Shown here: in pieces, positions 25,302 to 34,312 of the stretch
Layout of the letters: the number at the start of each line of letters is the position of its first letter
How positions within the stretch are numbered: position 1 is the stretch's first letter
Translations under genes and position numbers: made by a program
Notes under the pieces: model-generated
What the model saw: the letters and a program-made list of their open reading frames with translations, nothing else
The model's database searches: none
What the model was told of the DNA's origin: nothing
Source of the DNA: JACMLD01 sp039916305
GTDB lineage: Bacteria > Bacteroidota > Bacteroidia > Chitinophagales > Chitinophagaceae
DNA length: 64,000 bases
Assembly (NCBI GenBank): GCA_039916305.1
Contig: JBDSLR010000002.1
Coordinates: 62,001-126,000, forward strand
Direction: 5' to 3'

Positions 25302-28300
25302 ATGGGGAAATGTACATTTTTTGCGGTTATTGTGATGTTATTGATAAATACCGCAAACGCACAGGTAAACCCTGTTACGATAAAAGGCCGGATAACTGAT
25401 AGCAGCAGTAAAGTACCGCTTGCGGGCGCCAGGATTGACCTTTTCTCTATAAAAGGCGATACTAGTTATAATACCATCAGCAAAAGCAATGGTGATTTTG
25501 AAATACCGGGTGTACAACCAGACAGTTTCCGGGTGTTGATCAATACGGCCGGTTACCCATTATTAACTACGATATGGCATATTACAGACTCCAGCGCCAA
25601 CCAGGGTGATATTTTTATTGCGCAGAGAAGCAATATACCTCCAGACAGCAATACAGCTGCTGTTGTGAAAAGCGTTCCCCAGGCGGCAGACAGCAACATG
25701 GTATCTACCCTGAACAGTGACGGTACGCAATCCATCTCTGGCATTTTGCAGGATAAAGCAGATAAAACACCCATCAAAGGTGCCACGGTAAATATCATGC
25801 TTAAAAAAAATGCCTCCGAAAAACGCAATGCCATTTCAGATAACAAAGGCTATTTTTCTTTTACCGCATTGCCTGCCGATACTTTTATTCTCTCCTTTAG
25901 TTCTATTGGCTATGAATTTGTTGACCAGCAGGTAAACGCATCAGCGGCTAACAACACAGACCTGGGTATTATATACATACCTAAAAGTTCTAAAGAACTG
26001 GAAGGCGTAACAGTAATTGCAAAAACACCCCCTGCCCAACAAAAAGGCGATACCGTTCAGTTCAACGCCAATGCTTTTAAAGTAAACCCGGATGCTACAA
26101 CGGAAGATCTGATTAAAAAAATGCCTGGCATAACAGTAGATAAAGATGGTACTGTAACGGCCCAGGGCGACCAGGTAAAAAAGGTGACCATTGACGGCAA
26201 AGATTTTTTGGGTGATGATGCTACCGCTGCCCTCCGCAATTTGCCTTCTGACGTGGTGGATAAGATACAGGTGTTTGACAGGCTGAGCGACCAGGCAGCA
26301 TTTACAGGTTTTGATGACGGCAATTCTGTAAAATCAATCAATATTGTTACCAAATCAGGTATTAAAAACGGCCAGTTTGGCCGTATATATGCCGGCTATG
26401 GAACCGACAGCCGGTATGCTGCCGGTGGTAATGTAAGCACCTTTAAAGACAACCGGCGTCTATCCGTGGTAGGTAGTTTCAACAATATCAACCAGCAGAA
26501 TTTCTCTTCGCAGGATTTGCTGGGTGTTACCAGCACCGGCGGAGGTGGCAATTTTGGTGGTGGTGGCCGTGGCGGCGGTGGCAATCGCGGTGGTGGCGGC
26601 AATCGCGGAGGCGGAGGCGGCGGAGCTACAGATAATTTTACAGTGGGCCAGCAAAGCGGGATCAGTAAAACAAATGCCATCGGTTTCAATTATACTGATA
26701 AATGGAGCCCCAAACTGGATGTGCAGGGAAGTTACTTTTTTAACAACAGCACAAATAATAATGAACGTGAACTGCATAGCCAAACCCTGATTGGTGCTAA
26801 AACCCAGTTTGTTGATCAAAACAGTTTATCTGTAAGCAAAAACAATAACCACCGCTTTAATCTGCGGCTGGAATATAAAATAGACTCAAGCAATTCAATT
26901 ATTATAAACCCCAGCCTGAATTTTCAGAATAACAATACTATTTCAAGCGGCAATTCCCAGGCTTATTATGGCGCCGGAGACAGTTCAAATACAGCAGAAA
27001 GTTTCAGTTCATCTAAAAGAAACGGGTACAACCTGCGGAATAATATTCTCTACCGCCACAGCTTTGCCAAAAGGGGCAGAACTTTGTCAGTCAATTTCAA
27101 CACAGCACTCAATAAAAATGACGGGGAAAGTTATGTAAACCAGCACCTGCGCTTTTTTGAAGGCAATAACGTTGCTACCGATTCACTGCAAAATCAATAC
27201 ACAGATAACCCTACCAATGGATACAGCTTTTCAGGTAATATTGCCTATACGGAACCGGTTGGCAAAAAGGGGCAGCTGCAATTTAACTATTCGCCTTCCT
27301 GGACAAAAAACAAAGCGGATCAACAAACTTTTCTTTACGATAGTAGCGGCAAGGGATACACACAGTTCAGCACACTGCTTTCTAATAAATTTGACAACAC
27401 GGTAACCACTAATAATGGTGGCATCAGTTACCGGTTGGGTACCACCCGCGATAACCAGTTTTCAGTGGGTGTAAACCTGCAGAATTCCAAACTGGAAAGT
27501 ATGCGCATTTTTCCTACCGCTGCCACCGTAAACCAGTCGTTTACCAATGTATTGCCCAACCTGATGTTCAGAAGAAAGTTGTCTGCTAAAAGCAGCGTAA
27601 ATATTTTTTATCGCGCCAGCACTAATTTTCCTTCTGTAACACAATTACAGGATGTGGTAAACCTCAGCAACCAGTTAAGGGTGAGTAGCGGTAACCCTGA
27701 TTTAAAACAGGCTTATACCCATTTTCTTTCTGGTCGTTATACTTTTACCAACACCCAAAAAGGACAAAGCATTTTTGCGAATGTTTTTCTGCAAACACAG
27801 AGCAATTACATTTCCAGCGCTACTTATATAGCCGCTGCCGATTCCACCATACAGCAGGGTATTGTGTTAAAAAAAGGATCTCAGTTGGTAAAACCGGTCA
27901 ACCTGAACGGGTACCGGAGCCTGCGTACTTTTTTAACGTTCAGCCAACCTGTTGCTATTATCAAATCCAATATCAACCTGAGTACCGGGTTTGCTTATTC
28001 CAGGTTGCCGGGTCTTATCAATTACAAAGAAACCATTACAAATAATTATACCTATAATGCGGGTATTGTGGTAGCCAGTAATATCAGCCAGTATGTAGAT
28101 TTCAATCTTTCATACAATGCTAATTTCAACAATGCAAAAAGCTCAGCAGCCGGGCAAACCAATCAAAAATATGTGAACCAGGTTGCCGGTCTGCAAATGA
28201 ACCTACTGTCAAAAAATGGCTGGTTTATCCAGAACGATGTTACCAACCAGACGTATACCGGCTTATCAGAAGGACTTAACCAAAGCTTCTGGCTCTGGAA

Positions 28301-28538
28301 TGCCAGTATTGGAAAAAAATTCCTGAAAAACAGGGTGGGTGAACTTAAATTATCTGCTTTTGATTTGTTGAAACAGAACCAAAGTATAATACGCACCGTA
28401 CAGGAAAATTATATTGAAGATTCCCGGTCGAATGTATTGCAGCAATATTTCCTGCTGACGTTCACCTACAGTCTTAAAAATTTTGGTGCAGCCAAAGCCC
28501 CCGCTGGCAGGGAGCGCCGGTTTAACCCCAATTTTTAA
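25302..28538 (+). CDS. Outer membrane beta-barrel protein with two carboxypeptidase-regulatory-like domains
   Basis: This 1078-residue protein has a signal peptide (1-21), two CarboxypepD_reg-like beta-sandwich domains (about 24-107 and 142-238), a TonB-receptor plug-like domain (about 239-350, with DGTVTAQGDQVKKVTIDGKDFLG), a Gly/Arg/Asn-rich stretch (about 412-446), and a long barrel (450-1078). It belongs with the outer_membrane_beta-barrel_3 type proteins of Bacteroidota. No TonB box or SusD partner is seen, so the ligand is unknown. The Gly-rich stretch has units such as GGGGNRGGG and should be a flexible surface or periplasmic loop. It is followed by the ECF sigma gene on the same strand. 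Confidence 0.88.
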   Translation: MGKCTFFAVIVMLLINTANAQVNPVTIKGRITDSSSKVPLAGARIDLFSIKGDTSYNTISKSNGDFEIPGVQPDSFRVLINTAGYPLLTTIWHITDSSANQGDIFIAQRSNIPPDSNTAAVVKSVPQAADSNMVSTLNSDGTQSISGILQDKADKTPIKGATVNIMLKKNASEKRNAISDNKGYFSFTALPADTFILSFSSIGYEFVDQQVNASAANNTDLGIIYIPKSSKELEGVTVIAKTPPAQQKGDTVQFNANAFKVNPDATTEDLIKKMPGITVDKDGTVTAQGDQVKKVTIDGKDFLGDDATAALRNLPSDVVDKIQVFDRLSDQAAFTGFDDGNSVKSINIVTKSGIKNGQFGRIYAGYGTDSRYAAGGNVSTFKDNRRLSVVGSFNNINQQNFSSQDLLGVTSTGGGGNFGGGGRGGGGNRGGGGNRGGGGGGATDNFTVGQQSGISKTNAIGFNYTDKWSPKLDVQGSYFFNNSTNNNERELHSQTLIGAKTQFVDQNSLSVSKNNNHRFNLRLEYKIDSSNSIIINPSLNFQNNNTISSGNSQAYYGAGDSSNTAESFSSSKRNGYNLRNNILYRHSFAKRGRTLSVNFNTALNKNDGESYVNQHLRFFEGNNVATDSLQNQYTDNPTNGYSFSGNIAYTEPVGKKGQLQFNYSPSWTKNKADQQTFLYDSSGKGYTQFSTLLSNKFDNTVTTNNGGISYRLGTTRDNQFSVGVNLQNSKLESMRIFPTAATVNQSFTNVLPNLMFRRKLSAKSSVNIFYRASTNFPSVTQLQDVVNLSNQLRVSSGNPDLKQAYTHFLSGRYTFTNTQKGQSIFANVFLQTQSNYISSATYIAAADSTIQQGIVLKKGSQLVKPVNLNGYRSLRTFLTFSQPVAIIKSNINLSTGFAYSRLPGLINYKETITNNYTYNAGIVVASNISQYVDFNLSYNANFNNAKSSAAGQTNQKYVNQVAGLQMNLLSKNGWFIQNDVTNQTYTGLSEGLNQSFWLWNASIGKKFLKNRVGELKLSAFDLLKQNQSIIRTVQENYIEDSRSNVLQQYFLLTFTYSLKNFGAAKAPAGRERRFNPNF

Positions 28539-28655
28539 GGTGGGCAGATTGGACGGAAAGCTGCAGGTGCGCAGATTAATGAAAATTGGCGCAGCTGCGG
28601 CCTGAAAATCGATTTTAAATGGCTTCCGGACAAAAACTGTTTGTTTTTTACGTAA

Positions 28656-28665
28656 TATCGTCTTA
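28656..28665 (+). promoter_or_regulatory. Shared decamer TATCGTCTTA upstream of ECF sigma gene
   Basis: Identical to 25271-25280 and 18 bp before the TTG start at 28684. The distance to the start codon is almost the same in both places. Autoregulation of the sigma operon is the natural reading, though only two full copies are seen in the window. Confidence 0.4.
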
Positions 28666-28683
28666 AGCAAAAATTCCGGTGTT

Positions 28684-29259
28684 TTGGACGAGAGAACCTT
28701 GGTAGAACAATTAAAGCAGGGCGATGAAAATGCGTTTAAAATAATTGTGACCACCTGGCAGGATATGGTATACAATACAGCGCTTGGTATTTTGCAATCT
28801 GCTGAAGATGCAGAAGATGTGGCCCAGGAGGTTTTTGTGCAGGTATATGAATCTATTCATACATTCAAAGGAGAATCGAAGCTGTCTACCTGGTTATACC
28901 GCATTACCACCAGCAAGGCCCTGGATCATATCAGGAGAAAAAAACGAAAGAAACGTTTTGCCTTCGTACAGCAGCTTTTTGGTGAAAACAATGAAGTGAT
29001 TATACAGCCGCCTGATTTTCATCATCCCGGCGTTGTACTGGACAATAAGGAAAATGCCGCTGCACTTTTTAGGGCTATTGAAAAACTGCCTGAAAATCAG
29101 AAAGTAGCGTTTGTACTTAATAAAGTAGAAGGCCTGAACTACCAGGAAATCAGCGAGGTTATGAAAACCACGGTATCATCAGTAGAATCGCTGTTGCACC
29201 GTGCCAAAAACAACCTCAGAAAATGGCTGCAGGAAGTGTACCGGAATAAAGACGAATGA
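28684..29259 (+). CDS. ECF RNA polymerase sigma factor (sigma-70 family)
   Basis: The 191-residue protein has region 2 (about 10-85: DMVYNTALGILQSAEDAEDVAQEVFVQV split by family motifs, and TWLYRITTSKALDHIRR) and region 4 (about 125-185: LPENQKVAFVLNKVEGLNYQEISEVM with TVSSVESLLHRAK). Start codon is TTG at 28684; no closer ATG would keep region 2. ECF factors direct RNA polymerase to a small set of stress or envelope promoters and are held by a membrane anti-sigma. The next gene encodes a small single-span membrane protein that could be that anti-sigma. Confidence 0.92.
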   Translation: MDERTLVEQLKQGDENAFKIIVTTWQDMVYNTALGILQSAEDAEDVAQEVFVQVYESIHTFKGESKLSTWLYRITTSKALDHIRRKKRKKRFAFVQQLFGENNEVIIQPPDFHHPGVVLDNKENAAALFRAIEKLPENQKVAFVLNKVEGLNYQEISEVMKTTVSSVESLLHRAKNNLRKWLQEVYRNKDE

Positions 29260-29340
29260 GCAGTGCCAATTTGAATGCTGTGATGAATAGCGCAGGTTTT
29301 ATTTTAATTTCCCGTCAAATTAGTTAGATAAGCAGGTACT

Positions 29341-29676
29341 ATGAAAAAGAAAACAGCAACAGAAAGCATTTTAAACAGCCTGGATGGTTTGGGTAAAGCC
29401 AGCCCCGGTGCTTTCTTTTTTACACGCGTGCAGGCAAGAATGCAAAAAGATGAGGTTAGCCTTTGGGGCAGGATATCTTTTTTTCTTACAAAACCGGTTG
29501 TGGCACTTTGCACGCTTGCTGTTATTTTTTTGCTGAATGCGGCGGTGCTTTTTTACCAGCATCAGTCAGCGTACGCAACAACCCTTGCAGACCAGTTTGA
29601 ACAGACGGGCGCCGATGAATACAATACCACCCTGGCTGCCAATTCTTATTATGATGAAAATACCGACCCACGCTAA
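29341..29676 (+). CDS. Small single-span membrane protein, possible anti-sigma factor
   Basis: I do not recognise a named family. The 111-residue product has a cytoplasmic basic N-terminal half (about 1-55), one membrane helix (about 56-76, VALCTLAVIFLLNAAVLFY), and a short acidic extracytoplasmic tail. It sits 81 bp after the ECF sigma gene and overlaps the Spy-like gene by one base (TAATG). Size, topology and position fit a minimal anti-sigma factor, but no zinc-binding HxxxCxxC motif is present. The assignment is contextual. Confidence 0.75.
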   Translation: MKKKTATESILNSLDGLGKASPGAFFFTRVQARMQKDEVSLWGRISFFLTKPVVALCTLAVIFLLNAAVLFYQHQSAYATTLADQFEQTGADEYNTTLAANSYYDENTDPR

Positions 29677-30194
29677 TGAATCAGTCTAAAAACAGGATAC
29701 TTATTTTCCTTGTCGTATTTCTGCTCCTCACTAATATTGCCATGCTGCTTTATTTTACTGTCTATGACAAACCATCTTTAAAGGCCAGTCATACTGAAAA
29801 ACGGGGCCCTGGCATTACGGCTTTTTTGCAAAATGATCTGGGCTTTAGTAAAGAACAAATGGCCCGGCTTGACAGTCTTAAAAAGCAGCACCGCAACGCT
29901 ATAAAACCACTGTTTACGGAGTTGGGCAAAAGCAAGGATAATTTTTACCAGCTGATAGGCAAACCTGGTATTGACGAAGCCGCCCTCAAAACAGCCTCCG
30001 ATGAAATAGGTAAAAGACAAGCTGCACTTGACCTGCAGTTTTTTCAGAATTTTACCAGCATACGCAGGCTTTGTACAGACCAGCAGCTGGTAAAATTTGA
30101 TTCGGTAATGCCTTCGCTCGCCACTAAAATGATGCAGCCCTGGCAAAAGAACAACAGTCCAAAGAAAAAGGATAGTACTGAAACAAAAAATTAA
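29676..30194 (+). CDS. Membrane-anchored Spy/CpxP-like periplasmic sensor protein
   Basis: The 172-residue protein has an N-terminal membrane helix (about 8-28), then a helical domain starting LGFSKEQMARLDSLKKQHR, which matches the LTxEQ-type motif of Spy/CpxP/CnrX heavy-metal and envelope-stress proteins, and a Lys-rich tail. CnrX/CpxP proteins monitor metals or misfolded proteins and control a sigma factor or kinase. Following an ECF sigma and a small membrane protein, it resembles the sensor of a CnrYXH-like circuit. Ligand unknown; no His/Met metal cluster is obvious. Confidence 0.8.
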   Translation: MNQSKNRILIFLVVFLLLTNIAMLLYFTVYDKPSLKASHTEKRGPGITAFLQNDLGFSKEQMARLDSLKKQHRNAIKPLFTELGKSKDNFYQLIGKPGIDEAALKTASDEIGKRQAALDLQFFQNFTSIRRLCTDQQLVKFDSVMPSLATKMMQPWQKNNSPKKKDSTETKN

Positions 30195-30279
30195 GCAAAA
30201 TAGCAGCATTGCCCGCAAGTTTTTAAGCGGCTTTGACATCCAAATAAAAAACATCTTAAAAACACTAAATTTTAATGCA

Positions 30280-30681
30280 ATGAAAAAGAAAATGCTCTTA
30301 TTGGCAAGTTTCGCTTTGATGGCCGTTTTTGCAGTGAATGCCCAGCAGGGCGGTGGAGGTATGCAGCGTATGCCCATACCGGAAAGGGTTAAAATGGTGA
30401 TGGATAAATTAACAGATTTCAAATTGGATAAAGATAAAACCGCTTTAACAGACAGCGCCTTTACCAACTATTTCAGGAGTCAACAGAAAATGAGAGAAGA
30501 TATGATGGCCGGTGGCGGACAAATAGACAGGGATGCAATGAGGGAAAAAATGCAGAAGCTTACCGGAGAGAGAGACGACAAGTTAAAAAAGATTTTTACT
30601 GATGAGCAATTTAAAAAGTGGAAAGATGAAATAGAGCCTACTACCCGTCCGCAAAGACCAAATGGTGGTGGCAATAATTAA
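30280..30681 (+). CDS. Secreted Spy-like helical protein
   Basis: A 133-residue protein with a signal peptide (1-21, cleavage after VNA) and a charged helical mature domain rich in Met, Lys and Asp (GGGGMQRMPIPERVKMVMD, then a DEQFKKWKDE motif near the end) and a Gly/Asn-rich tail. The layout resembles Spy-family periplasmic chaperones and the preceding Spy-like gene, but only loosely. It has its own 85-bp upstream gap and ends before a strong terminator, so it closes this unit. Confidence 0.75.
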   Translation: MKKKMLLLASFALMAVFAVNAQQGGGGMQRMPIPERVKMVMDKLTDFKLDKDKTALTDSAFTNYFRSQQKMREDMMAGGGQIDRDAMREKMQKLTGERDDKLKKIFTDEQFKKWKDEIEPTTRPQRPNGGGNN

Positions 30682-30715
30682 TTTTGATAAACCAGGATAC
30701 AGTATGTAACACCGA

Positions 30716-30746
30716 CCCCGTTTTCTGAAAAGAAACGGGGTTTTTT
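30716..30746 (+). terminator. Rho-independent terminator after Spy-like gene
   Basis: CCCCGTTT/AAACGGGG stem of 8 bp plus a wobble pair, 7-base loop, followed by six T. It ends the plus-strand sigma/Spy unit just before the convergent response-regulator gene. There is no T-tract on the other strand. Confidence 0.85.
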
Positions 30747-31500
30747 AATTGCCTACCCATTCTTTAAACGCATTCACATTTTCCTGGCTTACGATAATTT
30801 CCTCATTCACCTGGGGATCTACTTCAATCAGCAGTTTACTTTTAGGATACGTCTTTATTTTTTTAATGGCCTGTATACTTACCAGGAATTTACGGTTTAG
30901 CCGGTGAAATTGTGCAGGATCTGTTTCCTTTTCCAGGTCAGCCAGTGATTTATCAAGAATAAATTTCTGTCCCCTGCAATCCACCATGCACACCAGTTTA
31001 TGGGTTGCATAGAAATAAGCAATTTCTTCTGTTTTAATGGTAATGTAATCCATACCCCTTTTTACCAAAAACCTTTTTTTATAAGCGGGGTACTCTTCCT
31101 GCTTACGCCATTGCTGCAACTGCTGAAAATTACCTGTGAAAAATTGTTTCAGCTTCTCAAATTTATGAAGCGCGGCTTCCAGTTTTTCCTGCTTAACAGG
31201 TTTTAATAAATAATCAATACTGTTATGCTCAAACGCCTCCTGCCAGTATTCATCAAAAGCGGTGATAAAAATAACCGGGCAGGTAACAGCTCCATTCTCG
31301 AGTATTTTAAAAGACAGTCCGTCCGTGAGTTCAATGTCCATAAAAATTAAGTCTGGCGGCGGATTTTGCTGAAACCAGTTTATAGCTGCGTGTACGCTGC
31401 CCAGTACAGCTTCTATGCTGATGTTTTTACCTGCCAGCATAATCGCTTTCTGCAATTTTTCAGCAGCGGGCTTTTCATCCTCAACAATTACAACTTTCAT
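30745..31500 (-). CDS. LytTR-family response regulator
   Basis: The 251-residue protein has a CheY-like receiver (1-120) with acidic pocket EDE at 7-9, phospho-acceptor Asp55 in FMDIELTDG and the conserved Lys in YLLKPVK, then a LytTR DNA-binding domain (about 148-251: FLVKRGMDYITIKTEEI, FHRLNRKFLVS). LytTR regulators bind short direct repeats. It is encoded 2 bp after its cognate kinase, which transcribes into it. The target genes are unknown. Confidence 0.95.
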   Translation of the reverse strand: MKVVIVEDEKPAAEKLQKAIMLAGKNISIEAVLGSVHAAINWFQQNPPPDLIFMDIELTDGLSFKILENGAVTCPVIFITAFDEYWQEAFEHNSIDYLLKPVKQEKLEAALHKFEKLKQFFTGNFQQLQQWRKQEEYPAYKKRFLVKRGMDYITIKTEEIAYFYATHKLVCMVDCRGQKFILDKSLADLEKETDPAQFHRLNRKFLVSIQAIKKIKTYPKSKLLIEVDPQVNEEIIVSQENVNAFKEWVGN

Positions 31501-31502
31501 AA

Positions 31503-32573
31503 CTAAACTATTTTAAGTACCGGTAATTCAACACGAAAGCTTTCATCCGTAGCGGTTATATCAATGGTATGGCCGGTGCTGAGTTTATACCGGTCATCCA
31601 GGTTTTTTAAGCCAATTTTTGAAGAAGGCTTGCGCAATAATTTTTTTCTCACCTTATTGTAAAAAACCAAAGCCTTCCCGTTAAAACTTATTTCCATTAC
31701 CAGCGGTGCGGCATCTGAAAACTCGTTGTGCTTAATGGCATTCTCCATCAACACCTGTAAAGAAATAGGCGGCACAAGGTATTGATCAAACAATGCCGCC
31801 TCCACTATCAGCTGTAGTTGCACTGCGTCTTCAAAACGTATCTTTAAAAGCGAAAAATAATCGCCCAGGAAAACAATTTCTTCGCGCAGTAATACCAGGT
31901 CGCGGGCCTTATTTTGCAAAATGTACCGGTACACATCGGCCAGGTTATCATTAAATTGTTTTGCTTTGGCAGGTTTTTCTTCTATAAGATAGGACAACGT
32001 ATTAAGTGAATTAAAAATAAAATGGGGATCAATCTGATTTTTTAAGGCCTGCAGTTCAGCTTCTGCGCGGGCCCTTTCCAGCTTTTCTGCACGCAGCATT
32101 TCATTTTCTGATTCTTTTACCAAAAAAACTGTTTCGTACACATGCGTGATAAAAATTACGCAAATCATAATAACCAGCGCCGCAGTAAATACATTCGACC
32201 AGTTTATTTCACCCTGTAAAAAAATGCGGTACCAGCCTGCCAGCAATAGTATACTAACGGGCAATGTATAAAATGAAATGCCCAATAATGTTATGATGAT
32301 CTTACGCAAAGGCTTTCTGTACCAGTCCACATAACTGCGCATGCTAAAAAGCAGGAAGCGGTTGCCCTCCCATACTACAAAAGCAATAAAGATGGTATAT
32401 AAAAAACTGAGTTTAATTTGCCAGTTTGAAAAATTCTGTCCGTTTACCATGCCGGTAATAAGTGGAATGGCAATACCAAAAAATGGTATTAGTATAACCC
32501 TGAAACCAATATCATTTACACCTTGTTTGTAAACAGGTGGCTCTATCGGTGATATATTGCTGTTTGTCGGCAT
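31503..32573 (-). CDS. LytS/YehU-type sensor histidine kinase
   Basis: I take the ATG at 32573 (MPTNSNIS, 356 residues); the frame is open to 32639 but that would leave only 23 bp to the divergent gene. Four membrane helices fill roughly residues 25-150, followed by a coiled linker (LRAEKLERARAEAELQALK) and a His_kinase domain with QIDPHFIFNSLNTL (His184 from this start), then a Bergerat-fold ATPase with NAIKHN. No extracellular sensor domain exists, so membrane state may be sensed. It pairs with the LytTR regulator downstream. Confidence 0.92.
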   Translation of the reverse strand: MPTNSNISPIEPPVYKQGVNDIGFRVILIPFFGIAIPLITGMVNGQNFSNWQIKLSFLYTIFIAFVVWEGNRFLLFSMRSYVDWYRKPLRKIIITLLGISFYTLPVSILLLAGWYRIFLQGEINWSNVFTAALVIMICVIFITHVYETVFLVKESENEMLRAEKLERARAEAELQALKNQIDPHFIFNSLNTLSYLIEEKPAKAKQFNDNLADVYRYILQNKARDLVLLREEIVFLGDYFSLLKIRFEDAVQLQLIVEAALFDQYLVPPISLQVLMENAIKHNEFSDAAPLVMEISFNGKALVFYNKVRKKLLRKPSSKIGLKNLDDRYKLSTGHTIDITATDESFRVELPVLKIV

Positions 32574-32662
32574 CAATGACTGTTTTGTCTTCCCGGGCTT
32601 GATATTGTAAAGTTTATAAATTAGTTTAGATAACAGCATTTTTAAACCCTAAATAAAAAAAT

Positions 32663-33082
32663 ATGGGCACTATTAACTGGCTGGCTGTACTGGTGGCCGG
32701 CATTTCTGCATTTGTGATTGGAGGTATCTGGTACTCACCCGGACTGTTCGGCAAAGCCTGGATGACAGACAACGGTCTTACAGAAGAAGCCATCAAGAAA
32801 GGCAATAAGGGAAAGATTTTTGGTTTTACGCTTGTTTTTTCTTTGTTGATGGCCGTTAACCTCGCCATGTTTTTACAGGATCCAAAAGCTGCTGATTGCG
32901 GACCAAAAACCGATATCACCTGGGGGATGACGGCGGGGATGCTGGCAGGTATATGGACTTTCTGCGCTGTGGCCATTCACAGCTTATTTGAATTGAAAAG
33001 CTGGCGCCTTATTTTTATTAACGGCGGCTATACCATTGTGGCATTGGTGCTGATGGGAGCAATTATTGGCGCCTGGAGATAA
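32663..33082 (+). CDS. DUF1761-family membrane protein
   Basis: The 139-residue protein has four membrane helices and the DUF1761 pattern: INWLAVLVAGISAFVIGGIWYSP at the start and WRLIFINGGYTIVALVLMGAIIGAW at the end. The function of the family is unknown. It is divergent from the histidine kinase and stands alone in its unit. Confidence 0.88.
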   Translation: MGTINWLAVLVAGISAFVIGGIWYSPGLFGKAWMTDNGLTEEAIKKGNKGKIFGFTLVFSLLMAVNLAMFLQDPKAADCGPKTDITWGMTAGMLAGIWTFCAVAIHSLFELKSWRLIFINGGYTIVALVLMGAIIGAWR

Positions 33083-33187
33083 GGTTGGTGTAAAGTTTGA
33101 TTCCATATATAACGCGTAAGAAAACCTGAAGTATTGATCACATATCCAGTATAAGAAAAATATTAATCATTTATAAAAACATATCAA

Positions 33188-33577
33188 ATGACTTTTAAAA
33201 ACGCCATCAGCTGGTTTGAAATAGCTGCCACCGATTTAAACCGCGCTCAAAAATTTTATGAAACCATATTTGATATCAGCATGATACCTATGGACATGCA
33301 AGACATGAAAATGCGCATGTTCCCGCTGGAGGATATGATGGGTGTCGGTGGTGCGCTGGTAGACAGTGGCGGGTTTCATAAAGCATCTGCTACTGAAGGG
33401 CCGCTGATCTATCTAAATGCCAACCCTGACTTGCAAAATGTTTTGAACAAAGTGGAAGAAGCAGGCGGTTCAATAGCGCTTCCTAAAACCGAAATATCGC
33501 CGGAATATGGATACATGGGCATTTTTATTGATACAGAAGGCAACCGCATTGGACTCCATTCTATTCCACAACAGTAA
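33188..33577 (+). CDS. VOC-family (glyoxalase-like) protein
   Basis: A 129-residue single-chain VOC protein: ISWFEIAATDLNRAQKFYETIF at the start and IDTEGNRIGLHS at the end, two beta-alpha-beta-beta-beta modules. VOC proteins use metal to catalyse isomerisation, ring opening or detoxification, or bind antibiotics. The first metal ligand expected in the first strand (His) is replaced by Glu14, and the second module has Glu118 and a Glu/His pair; the substrate cannot be inferred. Confidence 0.88.
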   Translation: MTFKNAISWFEIAATDLNRAQKFYETIFDISMIPMDMQDMKMRMFPLEDMMGVGGALVDSGGFHKASATEGPLIYLNANPDLQNVLNKVEEAGGSIALPKTEISPEYGYMGIFIDTEGNRIGLHSIPQQ

Positions 33578-33603
33578 CGCACAGCAATAGGTTTTAAATT
33601 GCG

Positions 33604-33641
33604 AAGAGCGGAAAGAAAAGTATATACTCCTTTCCGCTCTT
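33604..33641 (+). terminator. Probable terminator after VOC gene
   Basis: A 12-bp stem AAGAGCGGAAAG / CTTTCCGCTCTT with a 14-base loop sits 27 bp after the stop and is followed by TGTTTCTC. The weak T-run makes it less certain than the 30716 terminator. Confidence 0.55.
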
Positions 33642-33730
33642 TGTTTCTCTGCCGCTTTTGCGAAAAGTGCCGCAGATATAGAAACTCGCCCAGCAACTGT
33701 GTCTCTCTTTTTCTCTTATAACTTAGCTTT

Positions 33731-34312
33731 CTATCCCTTACGCTTAAACGTAATTTCCATTGTTTTGAATTCTTTTCCACCTTCACGGGTATCATACATT
33801 TCCAGCTTCTGGGTATTGTCGTCAATCATGGTAAAAGTCTCCCGCACTTTTATTTCTTTGCCGGTAGACGCATCTGTCATTTTACCGGTAGAAATAATTG
33901 TCTTTGTTGCAGCGTTTAGTTTGCCTTCCAATTGCATTACACCTGTACCCATATTATCTACCCAGGAAGACTGAAAAACTTTGCGGGCATTGTCATAACC
34001 CGTCAGGCTATAACCTTCAAAAGGCATTCCCATCATATTGCCTGCATATTTAGATTCCTGGTAGCGGCCGCCAAGGATCATTTTATTGACAGCGGTGCCG
34101 GTGCTTTTTTCTGCTGGGGCGCCCCGCTCCATCCACATAGTGGCTTCATACGTCCATTCTCCATCAGCTTTAGACAACATTTTATGTATATCGCCCGGGG
34201 TCATATATTCCATCCACGCTTTCATAGCAGCTTCCTGGTTAGCCTGCGCCTGTAACTGGCAAGCAGCAGTTAAAAATAGTAGCACACATAGTGTAAGTAG
34301 TTTCTTTTTCAT
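33731..34312 (-). CDS. DUF1579-family secreted protein
   Basis: The 193-residue protein begins with a signal peptide (MKKKLLTLCVLLFLTAACQLQAQA) that has a LTAAC lipobox option. The mature part shows the DUF1579 pattern (WTYEATMWMERGAPAEKSTGTAVNKMILGGRY and SLTGYDNARKVFQSSWVDNMGTG in parts), a calycin-like beta-barrel of unknown role seen in many soil Bacteroidota. Single-gene unit, convergent with the VOC gene. Confidence 0.85.
   Translation of the reverse strand: MKKKLLTLCVLLFLTAACQLQAQANQEAAMKAWMEYMTPGDIHKMLSKADGEWTYEATMWMERGAPAEKSTGTAVNKMILGGRYQESKYAGNMMGMPFEGYSLTGYDNARKVFQSSWVDNMGTGVMQLEGKLNAATKTIISTGKMTDASTGKEIKVRETFTMIDDNTQKLEMYDTREGGKEFKTMEITFKRKG

Noticed and set aside
26396..26689. 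Antisense frame with Pro-rich repeats opposite the barrel gene
   Set aside because: It is the mirror image of the Gly-rich coding repeat (GGN codons read as CCN) and has no family features.
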